In this document: positions 1 through 6,143 of the stretch, in pieces | Numbering within the stretch: the first letter of the stretch is position 1 | Layout of the letters: each line of letters starts with the position of its first letter | Assembly (NCBI GenBank): GCA_023416455.1 | Contig: JAEZHQ010000600.1 | Coordinates: 1 to 7,017 of the forward strand | DNA length: 7,017 bases | Direction: 5' to 3' | DNA from: Pseudomonadota bacterium | GTDB lineage: Bacteria; Pseudomonadota; Alphaproteobacteria; Azospirillales; Azospirillaceae | The notes under the pieces: model-generated | Database searches by the model: none | What the model saw: the letters and a program-made list of their open reading frames with translations, nothing else | What the model was told of the DNA's origin: nothing | Position numbers and translations under genes: made by a program

Positions 1-1323
1 GTCCAGGACCCGGCGGGCGTGCTCCTCGAACAGCGCGGCGGCCGGGGCGGGCAGCAGGTCGGCGAGGCGGCGGCCGGTCAACGGCCCCGCGTCCGCCATC
101 CCGCCGGCGGCGAGCCGGAGCCACGCCGGGGCGGCGAGGAGAGACTCGGCCCGCCGGTTGGCGATGGTGATCCGGCCGTCCCGGTCCAGTTCGAGGATGG
201 CGTCGTCCAGCCCGGCGAGGAGCGCCTCCAGACGGCACGCGGCGGCGGCGGCATCGTCGCGGGCGCGGGCCTGCATCGTCCCGGCCAGGGCATCGATGGC
301 CTGTTCCAGCCGCTCGATCTCCGAGCCGCCGGGCGGCGGGCCGCCCGCCCTGCCGGCGCCGCACCGGCGTTCGGCCTCCGCCGCCAGGCGCACCAGCGGA
401 CCGCGCACGATGACACGGGCACCGATCCAGGCGGCCAGCAGCATCGCCACCACCGCCAGCGCGACGAGCAGGGCCGTGCGGCCGCCAGCATCGGCGCGGT
501 CGCCGGGCAGCGCGGCGCGCTCCAGCGCCACCGCCAGGAACAGGCCGTCGGGCAGGTCGCGCACCGGCGCGTAGGCCAGGACCCGCTTCTCCCCGTCCGG
601 GCCGGACAGCGCCGCGACGCCGGAGGCGCGGTCACGGGCCGCCGCCAGCAGGGGCGGTGGCAGCGGATGCCCGACACGATCGTCGTCGGGATGGCCGGCC
701 AGCAGGACGCCGCGGCGGTCGGCCAGCAGCAGCGTTGCCTCCGCGGACAGCGCCTTGCCCGCCAGCGCTTCCCCCAGCCATCCCGGATCCAGCGCCAGGA
801 CCGCCACGCCGGCCGCCTGCCCGGCGGCGTCGGCGTAGGGCAGCGCGAAGGACAGCACCGGCCGGCCGCCGGAGCGTGGCGCCGCGGCGCCGTCAGGGGC
901 CGGTTCGTGGTCGCCGACCGCGAGATCCCGGCTGGTCCAGGCCCTCACGACGTGGGCACGGTCGCCGATCCAGGATCCGACCAGCGCGCGGTCCATGGCG
1001 CAGCGGACCCGCCCGTCGCGCCCGGCGAGCAGAAGGCTCTGCCAGCCGGGCACCCGCGGCCGCAGCCGGTCGAGGAAGGACTGGCAGCGCGCGTCGTCCG
1101 CCCCGATCGCCGGGGCCGCCTCCGCGACGGTCGCCAGCACGGCGCGCACGCCGTCCAGGATGCGCCGCGCCTCGTCCTGGGCGTGCGCCAGCATGCGCCG
1201 CGATTCGTCGGCGGCACGCCGGTCGCCATCCCGGCGCTGCGCATGGGCATCGTAGGCCACGACACCGAGAGCCGGCAGCGCTGCGGCCAGAACGAGGAGG
1301 ATGAGCCGGGGGACGACGCTCAT
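1..1323 (-). CDS. Membrane sensor protein with extracytoplasmic PDC/Cache-like domain, HAMP-like linker and PAS domain; C-terminal part missing
   Basis: The frame is open from an ATG at 1323 to the window edge, giving 441 residues with no stop, so the output domain (histidine kinase or GGDEF/EAL) is cut off. Visible order: a hydrophobic segment at residues 5-24, a periplasmic region at about 25-278, a second membrane segment at about 283-300, a HAMP-like linker at about 302-353 (proline near the start, SEIERLEQA near the end), then a PAS start at about 365-400 with ILELDRDGRITIANRRAESL. The outer region has paired cysteines (C80, C108) in a DGRVRC context followed by DRAHVVRAW, a pattern known from alphaproteobacterial PDC/Cache sensors. 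No good Shine-Dalgarno precedes the ATG, and a GTG three codons upstream is an alternative start. The leading membrane segment supports starting here. The ligand is unknown. Confidence is high for a sensor and low for the output type. Confidence 0.88.
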   Translation of the reverse strand, partial: MSVVPRLILLVLAAALPALGVVAYDAHAQRRDGDRRAADESRRMLAHAQDEARRILDGVRAVLATVAEAAPAIGADDARCQSFLDRLRPRVPGWQSLLLAGRDGRVRCAMDRALVGSWIGDRAHVVRAWTSRDLAVGDHEPAPDGAAAPRSGGRPVLSFALPYADAAGQAAGVAVLALDPGWLGEALAGKALSAEATLLLADRRGVLLAGHPDDDRVGHPLPPPLLAAARDRASGVAALSGPDGEKRVLAYAPVRDLPDGLFLAVALERAALPGDRADAGGRTALLVALAVVAMLLAAWIGARVIVRGPLVRLAAEAERRCGAGRAGGPPPGGSEIERLEQAIDALAGTMQARARDDAAAAACRLEALLAGLDDAILELDRDGRITIANRRAESLLAAPAWLRLAAGGMADAGPLTGRRLADLLPAPAAALFEEHARRVLD

Positions 1324-1843
1324 GACGGGCACGCAGGTCGCAGTGACGGACAAAAGGTGGTGAGCACCGCCCCAGGTCTCAACCTCCGGCCGGCGCCCCC
1401 GCGCCGACGCCGCGCCCGGAAACCGCCTTCCCTCCGGGCGGCAACCCACCCCCCGTTCCGCCCTTTACCAGAAGCCCCGCGGCCTCACAACCAGTTCATT
1501 TGTCAACGAAAGTCGAACGGTGCATCGGCGATGCGGGCCGTCACGCACCGCGCGCCAGCGGCCCGGCCGCCCCGCCCAGCGCCACCGGAAGGGGCTTGGC
1601 CTCCGGATCGCCGGCCCTTCCTTGGCCGCGTCGCCCGGCGAGCGCAACCGTGACGCGCCCGTCGGTGTTGGTGAGGTTGCGTTGGTGAGGTTGCATTGGT
1701 GAGGTTGCATTGGTGAGGTTGCGGCCGCCCATGCGGCGGCGGGGGCGGCCCGCCCGTGGTCCACAGGCCGGACAGGGCGGATCGCAGCGCCGCAGGGGCG
1801 CGCATCCCGTGAGCGCGGCGCCCGGCGCCCCCGCTCAAGGAAA
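1324..1843. other. Gene-free intergenic stretch
   Basis: About 520 bases lie between the sensor start and the terminator of the small peptide gene. Several GC-driven open frames cross it on both strands. None has a ribosome binding site, a recognisable domain or a composition I would trust, and several run antisense into real genes. The stretch holds the four 14-bp tandem repeats annotated separately. A leftward TTGACA occurs at 1501-1506, but I could not find a convincing -10 partner, so I do not call a promoter for the sensor gene. The remainder shows only GC-rich short inverted repeats. Confidence 0.6.
1667..1722 (+). repeat. Four tandem copies of a 14-bp unit
   Basis: The unit is RTTGGTGAGGTTGC, with four exact head-to-tail copies at 1667-1680, 1681-1694, 1695-1708 and 1709-1722. 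The only difference is the first base: G in copies 1 and 2, A in copies 3 and 4. The unit is clearly less GC-rich than its surroundings. It lies in a region without a gene and ends abruptly in GC-rich sequence. The unit has no internal dyad and no unique spacers, which excludes CRISPR and argues against a simple dimeric operator. It is most likely a minisatellite-type repeat; a multi-site protein binding array is possible. Confidence 0.95.
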
Positions 1844-1870
1844 CGGGCCGCCCCGCGACGGGACGGCCCG
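1844..1870 (-). terminator. Hairpin terminator of the small secreted peptide gene
   Basis: On the minus strand the arms CGGGCCG and CGGCCCG pair over 7 bp. After one mismatch, CCC and GGG extend the stem around a short loop. The stem starts 22 nt after the stop codon at 1893 and is followed on the same strand by TTTCCTT, a short, interrupted T tract. This fits an intrinsic terminator in a GC-rich genome, although the T run is weak. Confidence 0.65.
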
Positions 1871-1892
1871 CTCCGGCATGGTGCGGCCGGTG

Positions 1893-2066
1893 TCAGCCGC
1901 GCGTGCTGCCCGGCGCCTTGGTGCCGGTCGCGACGGTGTCGCTGGCCGGCTTCTGCGTGCTGGCGCTGGTGCCATGGTTGGCGGAGCAATCCGCGTTGGC
2001 GATCCCGGCCGTCAGGAGCGCGGCGAGACCGAACAGCACGGCGACCGGCTTGGCTCCATGAGACAT
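1893..2066 (-). CDS. Small exported peptide, 57 residues, function unknown
   Basis: The ATG at 2066 is fixed by an exceptionally strong Shine-Dalgarno 7 nt upstream. The same frame is open further upstream, but that would run into tarD and ignore this site. Residues 1-25 form a classical signal peptide: K6, a hydrophobic core VAVLFGLAALLTAGI, and an ANA cleavage motif at 23-25. The predicted mature peptide is only about 32 residues, rich in Thr, Ser, Ala and Lys, with one cysteine (C27) and no predicted structure I can see. The residue before C27 is Asp, so this is not a lipobox. The gene lies 82 bp downstream of tarD on the same strand and has its own hairpin terminator. Short Thr/Ser-rich exported peptides of this kind are common and mostly uncharacterised in alphaproteobacteria. 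I do not assign a function. Confidence 0.85.
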   Translation of the reverse strand: MSHGAKPVAVLFGLAALLTAGIANADCSANHGTSASTQKPASDTVATGTKAPGSTRG

Positions 2067-2081
2067 TGGATCACCTCCTTT
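2067..2081 (-). promoter_or_regulatory. Near-maximal Shine-Dalgarno of the 57-residue peptide gene
   Basis: Read on the minus strand, AAAGGAGGTGATCC precedes the start codon, with AGGAGG 7 nt from the ATG. It is complementary over about 13-14 nt to the conserved 3' end of bacterial 16S rRNA. Other genes in the window have at most a 6-nt match (for example AAGGAG before the GST gene). It decides the start of the small gene and suggests very efficient translation initiation. Confidence 0.9.
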
Positions 2082-2103
2082 CCGAACGTTGAGCGACCGG
2101 AAG

Positions 2104-2132
2104 GATGTTGGGTCGCCGAACGGTTCGGTCAA
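2104..2132 (-). promoter_or_regulatory. Weak promoter candidate for the small peptide gene, overlapping a palindrome
   Basis: On the minus strand TTGACC (2132-2127) is a good -35 box. Seventeen bases on lies AACATC, a poor -10. The spacer overlaps a perfect palindrome, CCGAAC-G-GTTCGG (2116-2128), which could be an operator. If this promoter is not real, the small gene would be read through from tarD, since no strong terminator is visible between them. Confidence 0.25.
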
Positions 2133-2148
2133 CCACCCGCCGGCACTT

Positions 2149-3339
2149 CTACCGCGACGCCGGCATCGCGTCGGTTTCCACGAGGCCGCGCATGACCGCG
2201 AACAGCTCGGCCTTGTCCTCGAAGCCGATGCCCGGCACATCCGGCAGGCGGACGCGGCCGTTCTCCACCGCAATGCTGTCGGCGAAACCGCAGAAGGGCT
2301 TGAAGACGTCGGGGTAGGACTCGTTGCCGCCCAGGTGCAGGCCCGCGGCGATGTTCAGCGACATCTGGTGGCCGCCGTGGGGAACGACGCGGCGGCTCGA
2401 CCAGCCATGGGCGGACAGCATGTCGAGCGTGCGCAGATACTCCACCAGCCCGTAGCTGAGCGCGCAGTCGAACTGAAGCCAGTCGCGGTCCGGGCGCAGG
2501 CCGGCGAAGCGCACGAGGTTGCGCGCGTCCTGGTGGGAGAACAGGTTCTCGCCGGTCGCCATGGGTCCGTCGTAATGCCGCCCCAGCTCGGCCTGGAGGG
2601 CGTAGTCGAGCGGGTCGCCGGCCTCCTCGTACCAGAACAGGCCGTAGGGCTCCAGGGCGCGGGCGTAGGCGACGGCGGTCGGCAGGTCGAAGCGGCCGTT
2701 GGCGTCGATGCACAGGTTGCGGCCCTCGCCGACCACCGCCAGCACAGCCTCGATGCGGCGCCGGTCCTCGTCCAGCGAGGCGCCGCCGATCTTCATCTTC
2801 ACCACCGTGTAGCCGCGGTCCCGGTAGCCGCGCATCTCGTCCTGGAGCGCCTCCAGCCCCTTGCCGGGGCGGTAGTAGCCCCCGGCGGCGTAGACCCACA
2901 CCGACTCGTCGGCCACGCCGCCGCGGAATCGGTCGGCCAGCAACCGGTAGAGCGGCTGGCCGGCGATCTTGGCCACCGCGTCCCACACCGCCATGTCGAG
3001 GGTGCCGACCGCGACCGAGCGCTCGCCATGGCCGCCCGGCTTCTCGTTGGTCATCAGCCGGTCCCAGATCCGGAAGGGGTCAAGGTTGTCCCGCTCCTCG
3101 TCGACCAGGCTGTCGGGATCGGCCGCCATCAGGCGGGGGATGAAGCGTTCCCGCAGCAGCCCGCCGGCGCCGTAGCGCCCGTTGGAATTGAAGCCGTAGC
3201 CGATCACCGGCCGGCCGTCGCGCAGGACGTCGGTGACCACCGCCACGACGCTGCAGGTCATCTGGCTGAAGTCGATCCAGGCGTTGGCGATGTCCGACCT
3301 GATGCCCACGGTTTTCTCGCGGACCTCGACGATGCGCAT
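2149..3339 (-). CDS. tarD: D(-)-tartrate dehydratase, enolase superfamily (mandelate racemase-like)
   Basis: The 396-residue product should dehydrate D-tartrate to oxaloacetate (EC 4.2.1.81) in the cytoplasm using Mg2+. It matches my memory of the characterised Bradyrhizobium japonicum enzyme along its whole length, including MRIVEVREKT, GYGFNSNGRYG, NEKPGGHGERSVAVGT and CALSYGLVEY. Catalytic elements of the superfamily are present: the KxK pair K181/K183 at the second barrel strand, metal ligands D212 (IDANGRF), E238 (WYEE) and E264 (TGENLFSHQ), and H321 (PHGGHQMSLNIAAG). Each lies one position before the numbering I recall for the Bradyrhizobium protein. The start at 3339 is chosen because it gives the family N terminus and has AAGGGA just upstream; an in-frame ATG at 3405 would add 22 unconserved residues. 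Divergent from a LysR-type regulator, which likely controls it. No tartrate transporter lies in the window. Confidence 0.93.
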   Translation of the reverse strand: MRIVEVREKTVGIRSDIANAWIDFSQMTCSVVAVVTDVLRDGRPVIGYGFNSNGRYGAGGLLRERFIPRLMAADPDSLVDEERDNLDPFRIWDRLMTNEKPGGHGERSVAVGTLDMAVWDAVAKIAGQPLYRLLADRFRGGVADESVWVYAAGGYYRPGKGLEALQDEMRGYRDRGYTVVKMKIGGASLDEDRRRIEAVLAVVGEGRNLCIDANGRFDLPTAVAYARALEPYGLFWYEEAGDPLDYALQAELGRHYDGPMATGENLFSHQDARNLVRFAGLRPDRDWLQFDCALSYGLVEYLRTLDMLSAHGWSSRRVVPHGGHQMSLNIAAGLHLGGNESYPDVFKPFCGFADSIAVENGRVRLPDVPGIGFEDKAELFAVMRGLVETDAMPASR

Positions 3340-3375
3340 GGCGTTCCCTTTCCGGCGGGCTGTCCCTGGTCGCGA

Positions 3376-3405
3376 CGATAGCGATGGACCTTCGGCCCCC
3401 GCCAA
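3376..3405 (-). promoter_or_regulatory. Candidate tarD promoter
   Basis: On the minus strand TTGGCG (3405-3400) and CTATCG (3381-3376) are separated by 18 bases. Both boxes are imperfect. The predicted transcription start near 3369 leaves a leader of about 30 nt before the tarD ATG. It places the T-N11-A palindrome at 3426-3440 about 64 bp upstream, where LysR-type activators usually bind. The positional agreement is the main support. Confidence 0.35.
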
Positions 3406-3425
3406 TGCCAGTTTCGGATCGCATC

Positions 3426-3440
3426 ATGCCGGCCCGGCAT
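3426..3440. promoter_or_regulatory. Putative LysR-type regulator binding site (T-N11-A palindrome)
   Basis: ATGCCGG-C-CCGGCAT is a perfect 15-bp dyad with one central base. It contains T (3427), eleven bases, then A (3439), which is the general LysR-family recognition pattern. It lies in the divergent gap between tarD and the regulator gene, centred 44 bp before the regulator ATG and 94 bp before the tarD ATG. That position would allow both activation of tarD and autorepression of the regulator. Confidence 0.65.
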
Positions 3441-3476
3441 CGCAAAGGGCGGCGGCGTCCGTGGAACGGGAACGGC

Positions 3477-4415
3477 ATGGAACTGACCTGGCTCGAAGAC
3501 TTCCTCGCGCTGGCCGACTGCGGCAACTTCTCGCGCGCGGCGGCGGCGCGCCACCTCACCCAGCCGGCCTTCAGCCGCCGCATCCGTGCGCTGGAGGATT
3601 GGGTGGGCGCCCCCCTGTTCGACCGGAGCACCCAGCCGGTGGCCCCGACCGAGGCCGGGCGCCGCTTCCGCCCCTTCGCCGACGAGACGGTGCGCCGCCT
3701 GCTCCAGGGCCGCGAGGAGGCGCGCCTGGCCGATGCCGGCGCCGCCTCCACCCTGCGCTTCGCGGCGACCCACGCGCTGTCGCTGACCTTCTTCCCCCGC
3801 TGGCTGCGCGGCCTGGAGGAGCGCGCACGGCTGGGCGCCGTCCATCTCCTCTCCGACAGCATGCAGGCGTGCGAACAGGTGATGCTCCAGGGCCAGGCGC
3901 AGTTCCTGCTGTGCCACCACCACCCGGCGGCCCCGGCCCGGCTGGAGCCTGCCGCCTTCCGCGCGGCGCGCGTCGGCGGTGACCGCCTGGTGGCGGTGAG
4001 TGCCCCGGATGGTGCCGGCGCGCCGCTCCACCGGCTGCCCGACGGCGGGCCGGAGACGCCGGCCCCCCTGCCCCACCTCGCCTACAGCGCGGAATCGGGG
4101 ATGGGGCGCATCGTTGCGGCGGCCCGGCGCGGCTCCGCCCGGCCGCTGCGGCTGGAAACGGTCTTCACCTCGCACCTCGCGGCGGTGCTGCGCACGCTGG
4201 CCCGTGACGGGCGCGGCGTGGCGTGGCTGCCGGAAAGCCTGGTTGCCGACGATCTGGCGCAAGGCACGCTGGCGCGGGCCGGCGGGGCCGGCTGGGACGT
4301 CGCGGTGGAAATCCGCCTGTTCCGCCCCCGCGCCCGCCAGAGCCCGGCGGCGGAAGCCCTCTGGGCGCTGGCCGCCGCCGCCTCCGGGATGGACGAAACC
4401 GCTGGAAAGGAGTGA
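3477..4415 (+). CDS. LysR-type transcriptional regulator, HypT/YjiE-like branch
   Basis: The 312-residue product has a winged helix-turn-helix at about residues 3-60 (NFSRAAAARHLTQPAFSRRI, then ALEDWVGAPLFDRS). Its effector domain runs from about 92 to 300 (LRFAATHALSLTFFP, YSAESGMGR, DGRGVAWLPESLV). These stretches align with what I remember of Escherichia coli HypT, the hypochlorite-responsive regulator, rather than with CbbR- or BenM-like members. The start at 3477 gives the family MELTWLEDFL N terminus; upstream in-frame ATGs (3384, 3426) would add an unconserved, Arg/Pro-rich tail and cover the palindromic operator. The gene is divergent from tarD and only 4 nt from the downstream GST gene. 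The likely role is control of tarD, of the GST gene, or both. Of the three redox-active HypT methionines only one appears conserved (M209), so the signal is probably different. Confidence 0.92.
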   Translation: MELTWLEDFLALADCGNFSRAAAARHLTQPAFSRRIRALEDWVGAPLFDRSTQPVAPTEAGRRFRPFADETVRRLLQGREEARLADAGAASTLRFAATHALSLTFFPRWLRGLEERARLGAVHLLSDSMQACEQVMLQGQAQFLLCHHHPAAPARLEPAAFRAARVGGDRLVAVSAPDGAGAPLHRLPDGGPETPAPLPHLAYSAESGMGRIVAAARRGSARPLRLETVFTSHLAAVLRTLARDGRGVAWLPESLVADDLAQGTLARAGGAGWDVAVEIRLFRPRARQSPAAEALWALAAAASGMDETAGKE

Positions 4416-4419
4416 CGGA

Positions 4420-5082
4420 ATGTCGGAACCATGGCTGCTCTACGCGGTCCCGGGCTGGGGGTCGGTGCTCGCCGAGGCCATGCTCGCCTGGTGCGGGGTG
4501 CCCTGCCGGATCGAAGATGTGGAGGGATTCGACCGGGAAGGGCCGGCGCGCGACCGGCTGATTGCGGTCAACCCGCTGGCCCAGCTTCCGACCCTGGTCC
4601 TGCCCGACGGCACGGTGATGACCGAAAGCGCGGCCATCGCCCTGCTTCTGGCCGAACGCCATCCGGACGCCGGGCTGGCCCCGCCGCCGGACGCCGCGGA
4701 GCGGCCCGCCTTCCTGCGCCGGCTGGTCTGGCTGGCGGCCAGCGTCTATCCCACCTTCACCTACGGCGACTATCCCGAACGCTGGGCCGGCGGCGCGGCG
4801 GAGGCGCTGCGCGCCGCCGCGCTGGCCCACCGCAAGCGGCTGTGGCGGACGTTCGAGGCGGAGCTGGCGGCCGGCCCAGCCCCGGGGTTCCAGCCCGGGC
4901 CGTGGGTGCTGGGGGAGCGCTTCTCCGCACTCGACATCCATGTCTGCGCCATGACGCGCTGGCGCCCCGGGCGCGCCTGGTTCGCCGCCAGCTGCCCGCG
5001 GCTGACGGCGGTGGCGGAACGGGCCGACGGGCTGCCCCGGCTGGCGCCGGTGTGGGCGCGCAACGTCGCCGCGACGGATTAG
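4420..5082 (+). CDS. Glutathione S-transferase family protein
   Basis: The 220-residue product has the usual GST length and layout. An N-terminal thioredoxin-fold domain (about 4-82) carries PGWGS, NPLAQLPTLVLPDG with the cis-proline P57, and MTESAAIALLLAERHP, where E69-S70 is the glutathione-binding pair. A helical C-terminal domain (about 92-215) contains the N-capping box S169-x-x-D172 in FSALDIHV. Ser15 is a plausible catalytic residue; I cannot assign a class. It probably conjugates or reduces electrophiles with glutathione in the cytoplasm, but many bacterial members have unknown substrates. AAGGAG at 4407-4412, inside the end of the regulator gene, lies 7 nt before the ATG. With a gap of only 4 nt from the preceding stop, translational coupling with the LysR gene is likely. 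Confidence 0.9.
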   Translation: MSEPWLLYAVPGWGSVLAEAMLAWCGVPCRIEDVEGFDREGPARDRLIAVNPLAQLPTLVLPDGTVMTESAAIALLLAERHPDAGLAPPPDAAERPAFLRRLVWLAASVYPTFTYGDYPERWAGGAAEALRAAALAHRKRLWRTFEAELAAGPAPGFQPGPWVLGERFSALDIHVCAMTRWRPGRAWFAASCPRLTAVAERADGLPRLAPVWARNVAATD

Positions 5083-5135
5083 GGGAGCGGGACCGGCCCT
5101 GGCGAAGCGGGGGCGCCGTTCCCACGTAGCGCATC

Positions 5136-6140
5136 ATGCCGCGCGATGAGCCCCACAACCGCTTCCCCGCCATACCGTCCGACCACTGGGACGGCGAGCG
5201 CTTCTTCAACCCGCGGGCCGACACCGACAGGAGCCGCCGCGACCTGTGGCGCCTCTACACCGAGCCGGCCTGGCCGCGCTGGCCGGCCGCGGCCCCGGAC
5301 GCCCCGCCGGCGGTCCCGGACCTCGGCCCTCCGGCGGCGGGGGAGGTGGCGCTGACCTTCATCGGCCACGTCACCTTCCTGATCCAGATCGGGGGCGCGG
5401 CCTTCCTGACCGATCCGGTCTTCTCCGACCGGGCCGGGCCGCTGGGGTGGCTGGGACCCCGGCGGGTGCGGCCTCCGGCCGTGCCGATGGACGCGCTGCC
5501 GCCGGTCGACGCCGTTCTGCTCAGCCACAACCACTACGACCACATGGATGTGCCGTCGCTGCGCCGGCTGGCGCGGCGGCACGGCGTGCCGCAGGTGGTC
5601 ACCGGGCTCGGCAACGGGCGCCCGCTGCGCCGCGCCGGCTTCGACGCGGTGGAGGAGCTGGACTGGTGGGACGGGATCGACGGCCCGGGCGGCACCCGCA
5701 TCACCTTCGTGCCGGCCCAGCACTGGTCGGCGCGCACCCCCTTCGACCGGCGCCGCACGCTGTGGGGCGGCTTCGTCGTGGAGGCGCCGGGGATAACCGT
5801 CTATTTCGCCGGCGACAGCGGCTACTGCCCGCATTTCCGGGAGATCCGCGAGCGTTTCGGCACGGTCGACGTGGCCCTGCTGCCGATCGGCGCCTACGAG
5901 CCGCGCTGGTTCATGGCAGCCCAGCACATGGACCCGGCGGAGGCCGTGCAGGCCCACCGCGACCTGGATGCGCGGCACGGGGTGGCCATGCATTTCGGCA
6001 CCTTCCGGCTGACCCCGGAAGCCATCGACGCGCCCGAGCGGGAGCTTGCGCAGGCCCTGGCCGAGCAGGGGCTCGACCCCGGCCGCTTCGTCGTGCCCGC
6101 CTTCGGCGGCACGCTGCGCTTCCGCCCCCGCGGGCGCTGA
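5136..6140 (+). CDS. Metallo-beta-lactamase-fold hydrolase, NAPE-hydrolysing phospholipase D-like
   Basis: The 334-residue product carries the metallo-beta-lactamase motif SHNHYDHMD (H131, H133, D135, H136), then H196 (PAQHWSAR), D227 (YFAGDSGYCP) and H286 (AMHFGTF), a full dinuclear metal set. Long stretches resemble mammalian N-acyl-phosphatidylethanolamine phospholipase D as I remember it: LTDPVFSDRA, GPRRVR, VEELDWWD, LPIGAYEPRWFM and QHMDPAEAV. I infer a phosphodiesterase acting on N-acyl phospholipids or a related substrate; bacterial members of this group are mostly uncharacterised, so the substrate is open. No signal peptide is visible. The ATG has no clear Shine-Dalgarno, but an in-frame TAG three codons upstream closes the frame and the conserved HNRFPAIPSDHW lies right after the start. 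It follows the GST gene by 53 bp without a visible terminator, so it may share its message. Confidence 0.92.
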   Translation: MPRDEPHNRFPAIPSDHWDGERFFNPRADTDRSRRDLWRLYTEPAWPRWPAAAPDAPPAVPDLGPPAAGEVALTFIGHVTFLIQIGGAAFLTDPVFSDRAGPLGWLGPRRVRPPAVPMDALPPVDAVLLSHNHYDHMDVPSLRRLARRHGVPQVVTGLGNGRPLRRAGFDAVEELDWWDGIDGPGGTRITFVPAQHWSARTPFDRRRTLWGGFVVEAPGITVYFAGDSGYCPHFREIRERFGTVDVALLPIGAYEPRWFMAAQHMDPAEAVQAHRDLDARHGVAMHFGTFRLTPEAIDAPERELAQALAEQGLDPGRFVVPAFGGTLRFRPRGR

Positions 6141-6143
6141 CCG

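Noticed and set aside
19..1653. Long plus-strand open frame of 544 codons
   Set aside because: It is antisense to the sensor gene, is dominated by Arg, Gly, Pro and Ala as expected from GC-rich shadow frames, and shows no domain. The minus frame has clear membrane, HAMP-like and PAS features.
1667..1722. CRISPR array or sigma-54 promoter
   Set aside because: There are no spacers between units. The GG and GC pairs are 7 bases apart, not the 10 needed for a -24/-12 promoter.
1465..1989. Minus-strand open frames across the intergenic stretch, including one with a peptide repeat from the 14-bp units
   Set aside because: No ribosome binding site, Arg/Pro-rich composition, overlap with the terminator and the small peptide gene; the repeated peptide simply reflects the DNA repeat.
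1893..2066. Lipoprotein signal in the 57-residue peptide
   Set aside because: The residue before C27 is Asp, which breaks the lipobox; the ANA site just before fits ordinary signal peptidase.
2067..2082. Fragment of 16S rRNA 3' end
   Set aside because: On the plus strand the sequence equals the conserved 16S tail, but nothing upstream resembles rRNA, and on the minus strand it stands exactly where a Shine-Dalgarno should.
2089..3381. Plus-strand open frame of 430 codons opposite tarD
   Set aside because: Shadow frame of a gene with full catalytic motifs; rich in His, Val, Ala and Gln without any recognisable domain.
3340..3405. tarD start at 3405
   Set aside because: The added 22 residues are unconserved, cover the promoter region, and lack a Shine-Dalgarno. 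The 3339 start gives the family N terminus.
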